This document shows positions 38,101 to 49,700 of a DNA stretch of 64,000 bases, one piece after another (position 1 is the first letter of the stretch; each line of letters starts with the position of its first letter). The translations under genes were made by a program, and so were the position numbers. The stretch spans positions 1 through 64,000 of the forward strand of contig JAALGY010000047.1 in NCBI GenBank assembly GCA_032358165.1, read 5' to 3'. The notes beneath the pieces are model-generated. The model was not told the origin of the DNA, did not search any database, and saw nothing but the letters and a program-made list of their open reading frames with translations. The DNA comes from Diplosphaera chodatii. Taxonomy: Eukaryota; Chlorophyta; Trebouxiophyceae; Prasiolales; Stichococcaceae.

Positions 38101-40838
38101 ATCGGGGTGCTGAGATGCACGACATCTCCCATGCCACATAGATGCAGGCTGATGGGCTGGGACGATGGACTCACGCAGCGCACGCGCCGCCTGCTGCGCG
38201 GCCAGCGGCAGCATCTCCACAGTCCACATGCGGCGGTCCACCTTCAGCAGCTTCGCATTGACACGCTGTGCTGCCTGAACAGGATCAAGCTGATTCGGAA
38301 CTAGATCCGTGTCAGTGCAGCTGCACGAAACTGGTCAGCAAACACCAGGGGTTCCCCCAATGCTGGAACTCCGATGTCAGCTGAGGGCCCCTGCTTTGCA
38401 AGCCAGCGCAGCAAAGTTTGAGGCTTCTGGACCTGCGCGGCAATGGGGAAGCGCCACAGCGGCTGCTGCGCGGTGCTGGTCACGCGCAGCGGGTTGCGGC
38501 AGTCGTCGATCAGGATGGAGTCCACCTCGTCGATGATGGCGTAGTAGAACGGCCGCGTCAGCATCTGCAGAGTGTCACCAACAGTCCCGTGAACGACTGC
38601 CGGGAACTTGCTGAGCTTGGCCTCTCAGCTCTACAAAGATCAGGGCTACCCCAATCACCAAGGCTGTCTGCTGTCAGATGACCGCCTTTTGACACTAGCC
38701 TGAGCGCTGTCGGTGTCGACGTAATGGGGTCTGGACCCAACAGTGGGCAGCCAAAACTGCTGATTTCCTGTGGTTCTGACACCTGCTGGTCTGGCTTCCT
38801 GCAGGTGTCGGAGTTGTCGAACAGGTAGCTGAACGCGAGCTCCTGGCCGGTCACGTAGGTGATGTCGGCGGCAAACTTTTCGCGGCGCGAGGCCGTGTCG
38901 CTGCCCACCCGCCTGTCCTCCGTGGTGACCGCCGCCACCGACAGCCCCAGCCAGCTGAACACCTTGCCGATCCTGCAGCACACATGGCTGTACTGTGTGC
39001 CAGTCGCTCCAGATGGCAGACAGAACACAGTGGCCATCTCAACCACGTGGATTGGGCAGCGCATCTGGCTCTGTGCACCTGATCATCCTGCAGTAATTGC
39101 CTGTCAGTTTTCATGGCTTGGGATCACAGGCGGACAGGGCTCTTCAAGCAGGACCACACAATGCACGCCACTGCAGACAGCTGGCTTGCTGGCAAGGCTG
39201 CTGCCAGTGTATCATGCTGGCAATGCACCACAAGACACTCAACAAGGCACCACTTTCTGTTCCCAGTCGGGGAAGGCCTCACCAGGCGGCGTCGCGCTGC
39301 GCGAGGTAGTCGTTGACGGTCACGATGTGCACCCCCCTCCCCGTCAGGCCGTGCAGGTAGGCGGGCAGCGTGGCGACCAGGGTCTTGCCCTCCCCCGTTT
39401 TCATCTCCGCCACGCGCCCCTGGTGCAGCACGATGCCGCCCACCTGCAAAGGGCGCGGCCCATGAGATTTGACATTTGGGGTACATGCCTGGTCTGCAGA
39501 AGAGAACCACGGCAAGAGCAAACAGGTCTGACTGCTGTGATGAATGCGCTCCTGCGCAGCTGGCTGGTGTACACGGAACGAGGTCCGACACCGCTGCGTT
39601 GTGGCAGGGCACAGGCTGCTTCGGCAGCAGCAGCGCACAGTCAGCACCAGCATGCGGACAGCCAAAGGGGAGCTCATAGTTCATAACCCTCACCAGCTGC
39701 ACGTCGAAGTGGCGCATGCCCAGCAGCCGGCGCGAGGCCTCCCGCACCACCGCAAAGGCCTCCGGCGCCAGCGCGTCCAGGGACTCGCCCGCTGCGATGC
39801 GCGCCCTGAATCCCGGCGTCTTGGCCTGGCGAGCAGCACCAAGGGCTGTGCGCCACCCGCTAGTACAGGTGCGTTCCGATCACAATCCCAGCGTTTGCCA
39901 GTGCAGGCCTGGTGCAGAGCGTGCTGACAGCAAGATCGGCATCCTGCTTGCTGGCAGCGGCACAGCAGCACCAAGCCAGCACTCAGTCAGCCCCCTGGCT
40001 ATCCCGACCTTGCTGGCAGCAGCACAGCACCACCAAACCAGCACTCGGTGAGCCCCCTGGCGAGCTGCATGAAGCACAGGCGCGCAAGTGCTCACCTGCA
40101 GCTGCTCATCCGACAGGGCGCGCATGCCGGCCTCCAGTGCATTGATCTGCTTCACCGTCTCGTACAGCTGTTCCAGCTGGCGCCCCTCGCCAGCGTCCAC
40201 CTGCTGCGCCCATGCCGCCGGCAGCCTCTCCTGCAAGCAGTCACCATGACCGTCTGTTGTCGTTAGCAAGCAGCCAGTTACAAGCAGTCCCCCTGATGCT
40301 GGCGGATTTTGTGCCTGCGGCCCATAATGGTGCATGCCCCAGATGCTTTGATTGTGTACACTTGTATGACAAACTGCACCTCCGGAGGTGTGTAGGCCGG
40401 CTTTCGCAGCAGGGTCTCTGTGGCGTCCTTCACCAAGTCCGAGACGTCCCACGACGCATCACGCAGCAAGTCCACAGCCTCCCGGCGCAGGTCCCTGGCC
40501 AGGCCGGGCAGGCCAGGGGCCGACATGCCGCTGCGACCGCTGTCAGCCGCTGCCGACCCCGCCGCCGCTGCCCCCGCGGATGAAGCGGAGGCAGCGCACA
40601 TGCCGGCGCCCACACTGCTCCGCTGGTATATTCCTCTGCTGTCATCTCCAAGGCTGGAGGCAAGGCCATCGGACCGCATCAGCTGCAGCCGCCGCCGCCT
40701 GCTGCTGTCGATGCGAAACTGCGATGGCCCCGCTGTGTAGATTGCGCGCAAGCGTCTGCATCCCGCTCGATCGTCACTGCATCGTACCAAGCGCGGCCAG
40801 CAGCGATCCGCATACAACGGGTTGACTGAAGTGGCCAT
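29194..40838 (-). CDS. SECA2: SECA2-type preprotein translocase ATPase, plastid
   Basis: A minus-strand gene of at least 25 exons. Exon 1 (40380-40838) gives a basic, Ser/Arg-rich leader consistent with a transit peptide. Exons then follow SecA order: [20 protein letters not shown] (40096-40230); HFDVQLV and the Walker A loop [19 protein letters not shown] (39283-39443); [18 protein letters not shown] (38783-38972); the DEVD box in [20 protein letters not shown] (38433-38564); [12 protein letters not shown] (about 37209-37308); [12 protein letters not shown] (about 36859-36966); [18 protein letters not shown] (36423-36572); motif V in ITIATNMAG plus RGTDILLGG; motif VI in [20 protein letters not shown] plus GRQGDPG; and the C-terminal [18 protein letters not shown] with [20 protein letters not shown]. 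Exons between motifs V and VI (about 33715-35053) form an insertion that, as I recall, is also typical of plant SECA2. This ATPase drives protein export through a plastid Sec translocon. The helical-scaffold region (about 29840-32840) is also expanded. Confidence 0.88.
29984..30058 (-). pseudogene. tRNA-Asp(GTC)-like body lacking an acceptor stem
   Basis: On the minus strand, inside a SECA2 intron, three tRNA arms occur with correct spacing. The D arm is GGTC, a ten-base loop containing GG, then GACC. The anticodon arm pairs four of five positions around TTGTCAC (anticodon GTC, Asp). The variable loop is five bases. The T arm is GCGGG, TTCAAGT, CCCGT. The A-box and B-box-like promoters are therefore present. 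The expected acceptor strands do not pair (one of seven positions), so this is not an intact tRNA gene. It may be a decayed tRNA, an organellar tRNA insert or the head of a tRNA-derived SINE. A six-base inverted pair, CAACAC and GTGTTG, sits at 29978-29983 and 30058-30063. Confidence 0.5.
39948..40061. repeat. Tandem 52-bp intron duplication
   Basis: Copies at 39948-39999 and 40010-40061 match at 47 of 52 positions by eye and are separated by ten bases. They lie in the SECA2 intron between the exons at 39694-39825 and 40096-40230. Confidence 0.8.
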
Positions 40839-41754
40839 GGTCTCACCACATCCAACCTTGCAACGGACTCACATGCATGAATGCAATGCTCGGATGGCAT
40901 GCCCGCTATTACAGTCCATTCTGGACAGTGGAGTATTGACTGCTACTGCACGCTGAACAGCCACTGACACTGCGATGCACTTCACTGTTACACAGCCAGC
41001 TGCAAGCGCGTTTGTGAGCTTGCACCTCCTGGTGGCATCGGTGTCCCCTCTGGATTAATGCCTTTGCTTAGATGTGTGCTGCCTACCGAGCAACCAGGCA
41101 ATATCACCCGTGATGCCATGAACCAGCAATCAGGGGTGCCGTTATACTAGCCCACCTGAACACCTGCTTGAAGGGCTCAGCGGCGATACTTGTCACACTG
41201 CTTACATCTTGCAGACATTTTGTTCCAATCAATATCGTCGTCACATATCAACAGGACTCGTGCAGAGCCACACGCACAGCAACCGATGCATGTCGGCGAA
41301 CCGCCGGTGCATGCCAAAACAAATGCACAAACTGGTATCAGAAGCTGAGGAAACCGCAAGCCAACGATGCTGGCCACATGGCCATGTTCTAGCTGCTCTG
41401 AAAACTACTGCTGCTGCCCGAACTGGCAGTTGAGTATCTACTTGTATTTGACTCGCTATACGTCAGCCTGATGCGACCTGCAAGTGGCTCAGAGGCCTAC
41501 CTGCCCTGCTGAGCATGGCGCAAAATTGCTGGAAACAGGTGCCGCTACCAAGTCAGTCAACTGTCATCGTCAGCTGCCTATTGAGCGGTGAATCGACCGC
41601 ATATCTCCCCGTCTACCTGCTAGCGCACATCGCCGACGTGGCTAGCATCTCTGGGCCGGACATCTGCTGCTGCTTTCTATGGTCGTGCACTGGAAAACCA
41701 GCCTGGCTTGCAAGGGGTGCGCCGCCGCAGCAGCGGCTGCAGCCGCGGCCGCGC
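40839..41754. other. Intergenic region, tandem minus-strand genes
   Basis: Holds the 3' UTR of the first M43 protease gene and the promoter of SECA2. TTACA (TGTAA on minus) occurs at 41202-41206, about 550 bases past the protease stop. No coding exon is supported. Confidence 0.4.
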
Positions 41755-44700
41755 TCAGCCGCGCTTCACAGTCGGCTTCTTGCCGCACCTGCCGCCGCAC
41801 GCCTTGGGCAGCTGCCGCCGGGCTGTGGCCTGCAGGGAGGAGAGACGAATCGATGTGAGAACCCGACCTCGTCTCAGCTGGTTATAGCAACACACAGTCA
41901 GGCAGCTGCTGAAGGGGTTGCACGGGTGCTGATCATGTGCCGAACACTGCTGACAGTACCAGCCAACATCAACTTGCCAACACGTCTTACAAGAGCACGG
42001 CACAGCCCCAGGCTCTCTCTGGGCTGCAGCAACTGCCGCTCACTTGCCTATGCTCACAGCAAGAGCCCAAACATCACGCACCTTCTTCTTGGTGGGCTTG
42101 GGCGTCGGCTTGGCGCGGAAGGCGAGGCGGCGGGTCGGCCGTGGCGTAGGCCGGCGCGTGGGCCGTGGCGTCGGCCTGGGTGTTGGCCTGGGCGTTGGCC
42201 GCGGCGTGGGTCGCGGTGTGGGTCGCGGCGTCGGCCGCGGGGTGGGTCGTGGCGTCGGCCGCGGCGTTGGAGCCTTGGTTGGCGCCCTGGTTGGCGCCTT
42301 TGTCGGCGCCTTGGTTGGGGCTGCTGTCGGGGCTGCGGTCGGCGGAACTGCGTCCAGCCCGCCGGTGGACTGCTCCTGAGAGTCCGCCGTCGGCTGGGAG
42401 TCCACCGTCTGTGGCGGCGCCGGGTCCTCTGACGTCGGCGGCAGCGTCGGCGCCACTGTCGGCGCCACGGTTGGCGCCACAGTCGGCGCCTTTGTCGGGG
42501 CTGCGGTCGGGGTGTTGGTCGGTACTGGCGTCGGCGATTTGGTGGGCGCCTGGGTGGGGGCTGCGGTGGGTGCCGGGGTCGGCGCCACATATGGCTGGTA
42601 GGATGAAGCCCGGTACGCCTGTGGAAGGGACAAGTGTCAAGGCTCAGGCTCCAGCGCCATGTTACAGAATCTGGCAGCAAGTCGAGGAGCATGGGGGCAG
42701 TGCCCCTCGTCTTTGGTCCAGGGTTGGTGCGCTGGAAGCAGGTGCAGTACCAAAGGCAACTGAAGCAGGAAGGAGGGCGGGGTCACCTGCCAAGACGCGG
42801 TCATGCGCGTCGTCTGGTTGCCGGTGAACTCCCACATGCAGCCGTCGTACGTGTACCCCATGTAGCTGCAGGCAGACAGGGAGGACTCGTCAGGCATCCT
42901 CTTCAGAAAAGCAGCCCTGGCATCAGGGGCGGATCTAAACACACTGCACGCAAGGTCCCGTTCTCTGGCACAGCAGCCATGTAGCGGCAGGGATGCGAGG
43001 AGAGAAGCTGGGCGCACTTGTTGACGGGGTCAAAGGTAGGCTGGTTGGCGGGGCGGCCTGGGCAGGTGTTGGGCAGGCTGGAGCCCCGCGGGTAGCAGTT
43101 GTAGTTGGCGCCGGACATCTGCGCGGTGTCGGAGCAGCCATCGTTCGCCTCGGAGCAGCCGCCGCTAAACACGTGCGCCAGGCCCATCCTGCAGGAAGAC
43201 ACAGCCACAGCTCAGCCCGTGCTCCGGTCCGTGAGCTGTCAACCCTTTCTGTAACGGCAGCAGCAGCATGGGAAGTCCCGCTTGCATCCACAAGTGTGTG
43301 CGCTCAGCGGAGCTCGCGGAACTGCATCTCAGCAGACGGACAGCCTGTCAGTCGACCTTTGAGGTTCAGGCTTTCGGCGCGCACCAGTGGCCCGCCTCGT
43401 GGACGGCGTTCATGCCCAGGTTGTAGCCGCCGTACCAGGAGCCCGGCAGCGTGCCGGTGTCAATGATCAGGCCGTCCTGGGGCACGTAGCCCACGCCGCC
43501 GCCCCACGGGTTGGTGGACACCCTGCAGCGGCGGAAAGGCCACCCATCAGCCCTTGCCCTCCGCCCACGCCTCCAGTGATGACTGTGCACATCCATGCAT
43601 CTTCTCCGCCAGACGCGACATCCTGCCGCAGGCTGCGTTGGGACTGTTCTGTGTGCACGGGCGTGACCGGCCAGCTAACCCTGACAGAAGCGCACCCGAT
43701 GATGCCGCCGTTGTTCAGCGGGACAATGTAGATGTTGAGGTCGGCGGCGCTGCCCTGGTGCAGCAGGTTCCTCATGTCGCCGGCTGCTTGCGAGAAGATG
43801 TCCAGCGGGTACCTGCATAGGGTACAAACCAGTAAGAATCAGGGACCTTTCCTCATCCTGCACACGAGCTCAAAAGCAGCTGACAGGACAGCACAGACAC
43901 TGGCGATGGTAAAGAGTGCAATCCCCCTTACAAGCCGTCACCCTCCTGCAAACCCTACAGCGGCGGTGCAGGCCGGGGCGCACCAGGCGGAGTTGTTGGT
44001 GTAGTCCGAGGCGGCCAGCTGGAAGTTGAAGTTGGAGGGAGCGAACGCCTGGTTCAGGATGGACACCTGGTTGGCGAGCATATCAGGGGGCGTGTCGCCG
44101 CAGCCGCCAAAGTTGCCTGCAGCATCGCAACGGGAGGTTTCAGACTCTTGCAGCGATCAAGCATGGGCGGGTGGCCGAGCGCCCGGCGTGGTGCCGCCAG
44201 CGGGCTGCATGGTCGCTGCAGTGCTTGTCGACTGAGCCCAAGGGTGTCAGCACGAGCGGGGTGCTCAGCGGCTGCTGCTTGCTGCTGGCGTGCAGTGGCG
44301 GGGGTGCGGCAGCGAACACAAGGAATTAGGGTGGGGTGCTGCCGGCGGCGGCCACGCACCGGCGCAGATGACGTGGAAGAACAGGTTGATGTTGGTGGTC
44401 AGCGCCCGCCCGGCGCCGTTCGCGTTCAGCTGCTGGATGCGCGGCTGCAGCTCCGCCTGAAAGTGGGCACAACAGCCTTTGAGCACCACGCTCTGCACAC
44501 TGCAGGCGCCCTGATTGAATGATCGACTGTACTAACGCGAGCAACGGCCCCACCCTGGCAAGTAGATGACATGGTGGACCCTCCTAATGAGCAGCAGCAC
44601 CAGCAAGAGGGGGACCTGTTCGGCGTGTCGCCGGTGCCAGAGGGTGTCCTCACCTCGACTTCCGGTGAGACCTCTTCGTCGTCGTCGTAGGCGCAGGTGC

Positions 44701-45154
44701 GGGGCGCGGTCAGGGTTTTGCGGCCCTGGGGCTGGGTGGCGACGTTGTTGGCCGTCGCCAGCTGGATCGCGGTGTCGTAGTCGACGGTGGCGGGCTTGGG
44801 GCCGTCCGCCTGCTGCAGGCGGCGCGCCGCGCTGTGCTGGTCCAGGGTTTTGTGGCCCGCTGCGTGCCTGCCGTGGCGGCAGGCTGTGGCTGAGGGCGCC
44901 GCCGCGAGCATGACGACCGACAGCAGCGCCAGCTTGCTGAACAGGCCGGACAGCCGGCGGCGGGTGGACTGCCTGGTGGGGCTGCTGCACTGGGGCGCTG
45001 CGGGGCCGGCCTCTGCTGGCGCGGCCGCCTGCCGGATGGCTTCTGTGGGTGCAATGCCTGATGTGGCGCCGGTGTGCATCTCAGCCGCCCCAAACGCACC
45101 CCAGAATGCCGCTGGCGCGCCCGCAGACTGCATGCTGGCTGTGCTGGTGATCAA
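41755..45154 (-). CDS. Secreted M43 (pappalysin-type) zinc metalloprotease with Pro-Thr tail
   Basis: Nine minus-strand exons close in phase to 615 residues: 44654-45154, 44360-44456, 43984-44116, 43696-43812, 43385-43522, 43018-43188, 42787-42865, 42082-42618 and 41755-41829. A hydrophobic secretion segment ([20 protein letters not shown]) lies about 70 residues in. A propeptide follows, ending near [12 protein letters not shown]. The catalytic domain has [33 protein letters not shown] and the zinc site HEAGHWMGLAH (HExxHxxxxxH). It ends with Cys-rich text and [20 protein letters not shown], the equivalent of the M43 Met-turn region. The 180-residue tail is APT/KAPT then TPRP repeats. The last exon encodes [18 protein letters not shown]. 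It is a paralogue of the gene at 59459-62724. A role in cell-wall or extracellular matrix turnover is inferred. The first ATG is at 45154; a later one at 45133 is possible. Confidence 0.85.
42118..42262 (-). repeat. 12-bp tandem repeat encoding Thr-Pro-Arg-Pro units
   Basis: A minisatellite of about nine to ten units inside exon 8 of the first M43 gene. On the plus strand the units read like GGCGTCGGCCGC and GGCGTGGGTCGC. All are in frame and keep Pro-Thr-Pro-Arg while third positions vary, which suggests selection on the peptide. Confidence 0.8.
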
Positions 45155-46748
45155 GCCAAGCTGTTACAGGCGGGTACGGCTGTAACTTGCTAGCTTGGAA
45201 CAGGACGGCGGCGTAGTCGAGGTGGGTTATGCAGTACTAGCCTCTGGAGCTCGACTTTGAGGCACTGGCCAACCCTGCACGCCGCAGGACAGCTCATGTG
45301 AGTTTCGTTGCATGTTATGAGCATGCATGCGTGTTGCTGTGCAGACACAGACGCGATGTACGCGGGCGTAACACCTTCACCGTAGCCCCGAGTGACATCA
45401 ACAGTGCTGAGGTGGCTGCGGTGGCTTGCCAAACGATGCAGAGGCACCGTCTGGCGGAGGGCTGATGATAAAAAGACGTGTCAGTGCCCCCTCACAGCTG
45501 CACTGGATCTATGGTGTGGCTGTGCTGCGTAACAGGAGTCCGCAGATGAGGCTGCACGGGCATGGCGCTGTCTGACAAGCTCAAAGCGCGGACTACTTCG
45601 CTCATGACGAATAGCCCCCGGTCGCCGCGAATGCCGAGCAACACGCACGTTACGCGCGTGATAGACTGCACATGAGGGTGCTCCGGATGAAGCTGCATGG
45701 TTGCGTCCCCCAGAAACACGCCGTAATCAGCGGCTGCACTTGTGTCAGAGGGCGCGGCCTATGACGCCCCGCCCCCGCTCAACCAACATCCCATCACTTG
45801 CACTTATGCAAGCTCTCCAAGACTGAAACATGCATGTTGTCAGGCTGTGTAAAGCTCGCGTTGCCCTCGCATGCGCTGTTGTTGTTGCAGGACGTGTCAG
45901 CCTTGACGCTAGGAATGTCTCACCTTGCTGGCGAGTGTGTCGGCTGTAGTGTGTCGACACCGAAGCACTGGCTGCGACGCTTCAGACAGCCAGTATGTCG
46001 ATCACGGCGCGGACTGCTGGGTGATGATCGAGTGTGACGTCGGCTGCGGCTGGTGGCCGGGGCAGCAGGTGACCCCTAAACCCTGAGATCGTGAGGCTGC
46101 AGTATTGCATAAAGGCGACGCTATCTACGGAAGGCCGCGTGTCGCTGTACTGGCATCACGCAGGTAGGTGCCGGGTGAAACCAGTAGCTGTTGGACACGT
46201 CGGTCATGCCAAGTATGTTTGGAAGCACACCTGGCAGCTGTTGTGTTCACGCCCAGTGCTCCACAGTGCCGCCCCGCGGCTGCAGCCACGGCGCAAGGCA
46301 GCTGCTGGACGCGCTGGTCGTTCACACCATATCTGCATACGGCCGCCCGCTGTCCCTGCGATCAAAGGGTGGCAGGCAGCCTCAGCGCCGTCGCCATGCA
46401 ATCACGCTGCACACCAGGCTTTCCGCACTGCAAGGACGCGCTTGCCTGTCCGTTGAGCAACACGCCTTGCATCGCACAGGGTGCAGTCGCCACCAGCTAG
46501 CTTCAGAGGTGCAAAACACAGCAGGTGTTCCAATGGACGCCCCGAACTCCAAAGTCTGGCGTGCAGTATCAAACGTAGAATGGAAGGGACAGGGTTGTAC
46601 TTGCCTGGTCCGCCCTGACTGTGACTGGCGCAGTGGGCTGCCCGGCAGCGCATCCCTGCGCCAGGGTCAAGCACCAGCGGTCACACCCGCCAGATGGATG
46701 TCGTGATGCCCAGTCACAGTCGACAGCGTGTCGGCACAGAGCCGGACG
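45155..46748. other. Long intergenic region upstream of the first M43 gene
   Basis: About 1.6 kb with no supported gene. It should carry the promoter of the minus-strand protease and the 3' UTR of the membrane protein to the right. The open frames here are short and lack paired splice sites. A minus-strand TTTTTATC at about 45464-45471 is the only TATA-like spot I noticed. Confidence 0.4.
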
Positions 46749-49700
46749 CTAACGCTGCTTGCAGTGCAGGGACCCGGTAAGTTGCAGGTCAGCAGCACAA
46801 CCACTGGCGCAGCGGCCACCCAACAGCTGCACAGGTGTGTGCCTGAAAACCCCGGTGCAGCGGCACCTGTACAGCGCGCGGCGGCTCTCGGCCAGCGGGG
46901 CGGCGCTGTCGTCGGACGGCAGCACGCCGCTGCCGGCCCGCGCCAGCCCGCCCACCCCGTAGCGCACGCTGCCGGGGGACGCGTGGATCTCCGCGCCGCC
47001 GCCGCCGCCGCCGCCCTGCTGCTGCTCCTGCCCCTGGCCCTGGCCCCCGTCGAAGCCCGCCATCTACGCAGCGCACACCGCACCAGCTGTTCGCTGGCCA
47101 GAATCCGGAGGGCAAGCGGACTTCCTTGCTGTTCTATGCAGACTGCAGCATGGCAGCCCCGTACAAGGCGGCATTCCTGATCGGTGACTTGAGATTTACA
47201 GTGTGTATGTCAAGGTGCACATCGCACCCGGCCGACAATGCCCCAGATCTTCTGCGCGCTCTCCTTGACCTTGGATGGCCCGGCGGCGACGGCCGCCACA
47301 GGGGCGGTTCGCCGCGGCCGGCCCGCCGTGCGCGGTTTGCCGCTCATCCGCGGCGGCCCCCCTGCAGCATGCAGGACGCCGTTTGAAGTGCGGCTGTCCT
47401 GTGGGTGGACAGCCACGGCAGCAAAACTGAACAGTGTGGCCTGTTGCCGGGATTGACTCAGGAGCCATGGTGCGGACCGGCAGGGACAGATTCATGCGTG
47501 CATTTTGGCACCTGCCGCAGTACTGCACAGCGGGCATGTGCACAGACTAGGTATACACAGACAAGTCCAGACGGTGGGCGGGCCGCACCCATGGTGGTGC
47601 GGCGTCTGCGCGGCGCGAAGCCCACCCCGGGCTGCCAGCGCCGCCCGCCGCCGCCCTCCTCCTCGTCCGCCGTGCTCCAGTCGGACTCCGAGCTGTGGCA
47701 GGAAAGTACCAGATGTTGTATGTGTTATCAACTTTATTGAACCTCAGATCTGCCGCCGCCCTCTTCGTCGTCCACTGTATGCCAGTCGGACTCACAGCTG
47801 CCTCTAAGTGACAGGAGTCCCTGGTGGTTGGCTGGTGCGACTGCAGGCTGCTGCAAGCTGTGGCTGCTCTGTGCGACCATCGCCAGTGGCTGGTGCATGA
47901 CAGCACCTGCAAAACCTGTGTGCACAGCAACTGAGATCGAATCAATGACTCCAGGCGTGCCCCACCCTTCAGCAGCAACGGAGTCGGAGGCGCCGTCGGT
48001 GTCGATGTCCGCGGGCTTGGTCTTGATGCGCGCCGCGACGGAGGCCAGCATCGGCTGCAGGCTGGCCGGCGCCGCATCCGTCGCCGCCTTGAGCAGCCGC
48101 TCCGCGCTCTCCCCACCCTGCGGCGGCAGCATTCAGGGTTTATGGCAGCTGAGCGTGGACCCCAACCCAAGGTTCCTCCACTCGCAGCTCGCACCATGCT
48201 GCTGTCGCAACACAGACAGACGGAGCTGCTGAAGCACCAGAGCTGCATGAGTCTCGACGTTGTGCTGTCACAGCTAGGGGCTTGCTCGCGGCCGACGACG
48301 CTCAGTGCTGCCAGTGCCATCACGTCGTTGCTGCTGCAAGCACGACACCTCGACTGCGAGAAGACAGACAGTGTACTGTGCCACCCTCGTTTTTGCCACG
48401 CACCTTCCCCTCGGCGCCGTCCCTAGAGTCCTTGGGCTTGGGCTGCAGCCACCGGAAATCTTCGGGGTCCACCTTCAGGGTGATGATGTACACGACCGCC
48501 ACGACCACGCAGAACAGGTTGAAGCCGGTCGCGATCGCCAGCGACGCCTCGATCGTGATGTGCACCCTGCGGCTCGGAGCACATGTTTCCATCAGGTGCA
48601 AGCGGAAAGGCTCGGTCCGAGGCGCCACTTGCATGCGCACAGCGGCACTTGAGGGACAGACTCTGGCGCAGCAGGCAAGGGTTGGGAAGGTCAACATCTT
48701 GCACTGCAGTATGACTGTGGGTTGCAGTTGCGCGTATGCTCTAAACATGCTGGCTTGCATGGTGAAGCGATGGAGTGTGGTACGTGTCACAGGTGAGGTG
48801 GCCATGCTCACAACATCAACTGGATGCTGTATGCTGTCACCTGTAGTAGAAGATGGCGATGATGAACAGGTTGAGCGTGACCAGCATGAAGATCAGCAGC
48901 GTCTTGATGAAGGTCGTCACATACAGCCGTATGACGATGTCCTGCAGAAGCAGTGTCAGGGATGTATAAATCCACACGATGTATAATCCACGTGCACTTG
49001 TATGCAGCTGCTTGCCAGCACAAAGCACCCTTCAATCAAGACCCACGCAGCATGTGAACTTGTTGCATACATTCTGGCCGCATGTCAACCTGGCTACAGG
49101 AATGCTCCAGCTCAGAGGCACGTCCGGCACGCAAGGTGCTGGAACCTGGACAGGGGGATTGAAAAAGAGCAGCACCTGCACAAGGTTCATGACGGCGATT
49201 TTGGGGTCGGTACGTGGCGGCGGCGTCACCTCCGCCGCCACCTCCCGCTGCATCGTCAGGGCTGCCGCCTCCGCGGCGGACTGCACCCCCCTGAGTCGCG
49301 TCACTGCAGGCCGCAGGGCAGCGCAGCGTCAGGTGAGCTTGAGATGTGACCACATGAGTAGGACAAACACGCAGTACCCAGAACCTCCTTCCTTCGGGTC
49401 CTTTGGATTTGGCCGAGTCAAGTCCAGCACAGGTGGGTTTTAGGATTAGAGGAACGCTTCCCGATGGAACCAAGTCCCACCAGATCCGCGGCTGGGTGCT
49501 CACAGGCCGGATGCAAACTTTGGGAGCAGTACCAGCTGCTCGCATCAGGGCTGAAATGACAAAGCTGTGCCGGTCACCTGCGGCGTGGTCAGCGGTGCTC
49601 GAGTCATTGCCCTGCGAGCTGCTGCCGCTGTAGCTGCTGCCGCCGCTGCTGGCGGCGTAGCCGGCGAGCGCGGTGCGGGCGACGGAGTTGCGGCGGAAGT

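Noticed and set aside
41515..42432. A 305-residue plus-strand open frame with Gly/Arg/Trp-rich text
   Set aside because: It lies antisense to the Pro-Thr tail exon of the first M43 gene; its composition is the mirror of the 12-bp repeat.
42070..42600. Periodic 12-base repeats resembling a CRISPR array
   Set aside because: The units are adjacent with no unique spacers and encode Thr-Pro-Arg-Pro in frame; this is a coding minisatellite.
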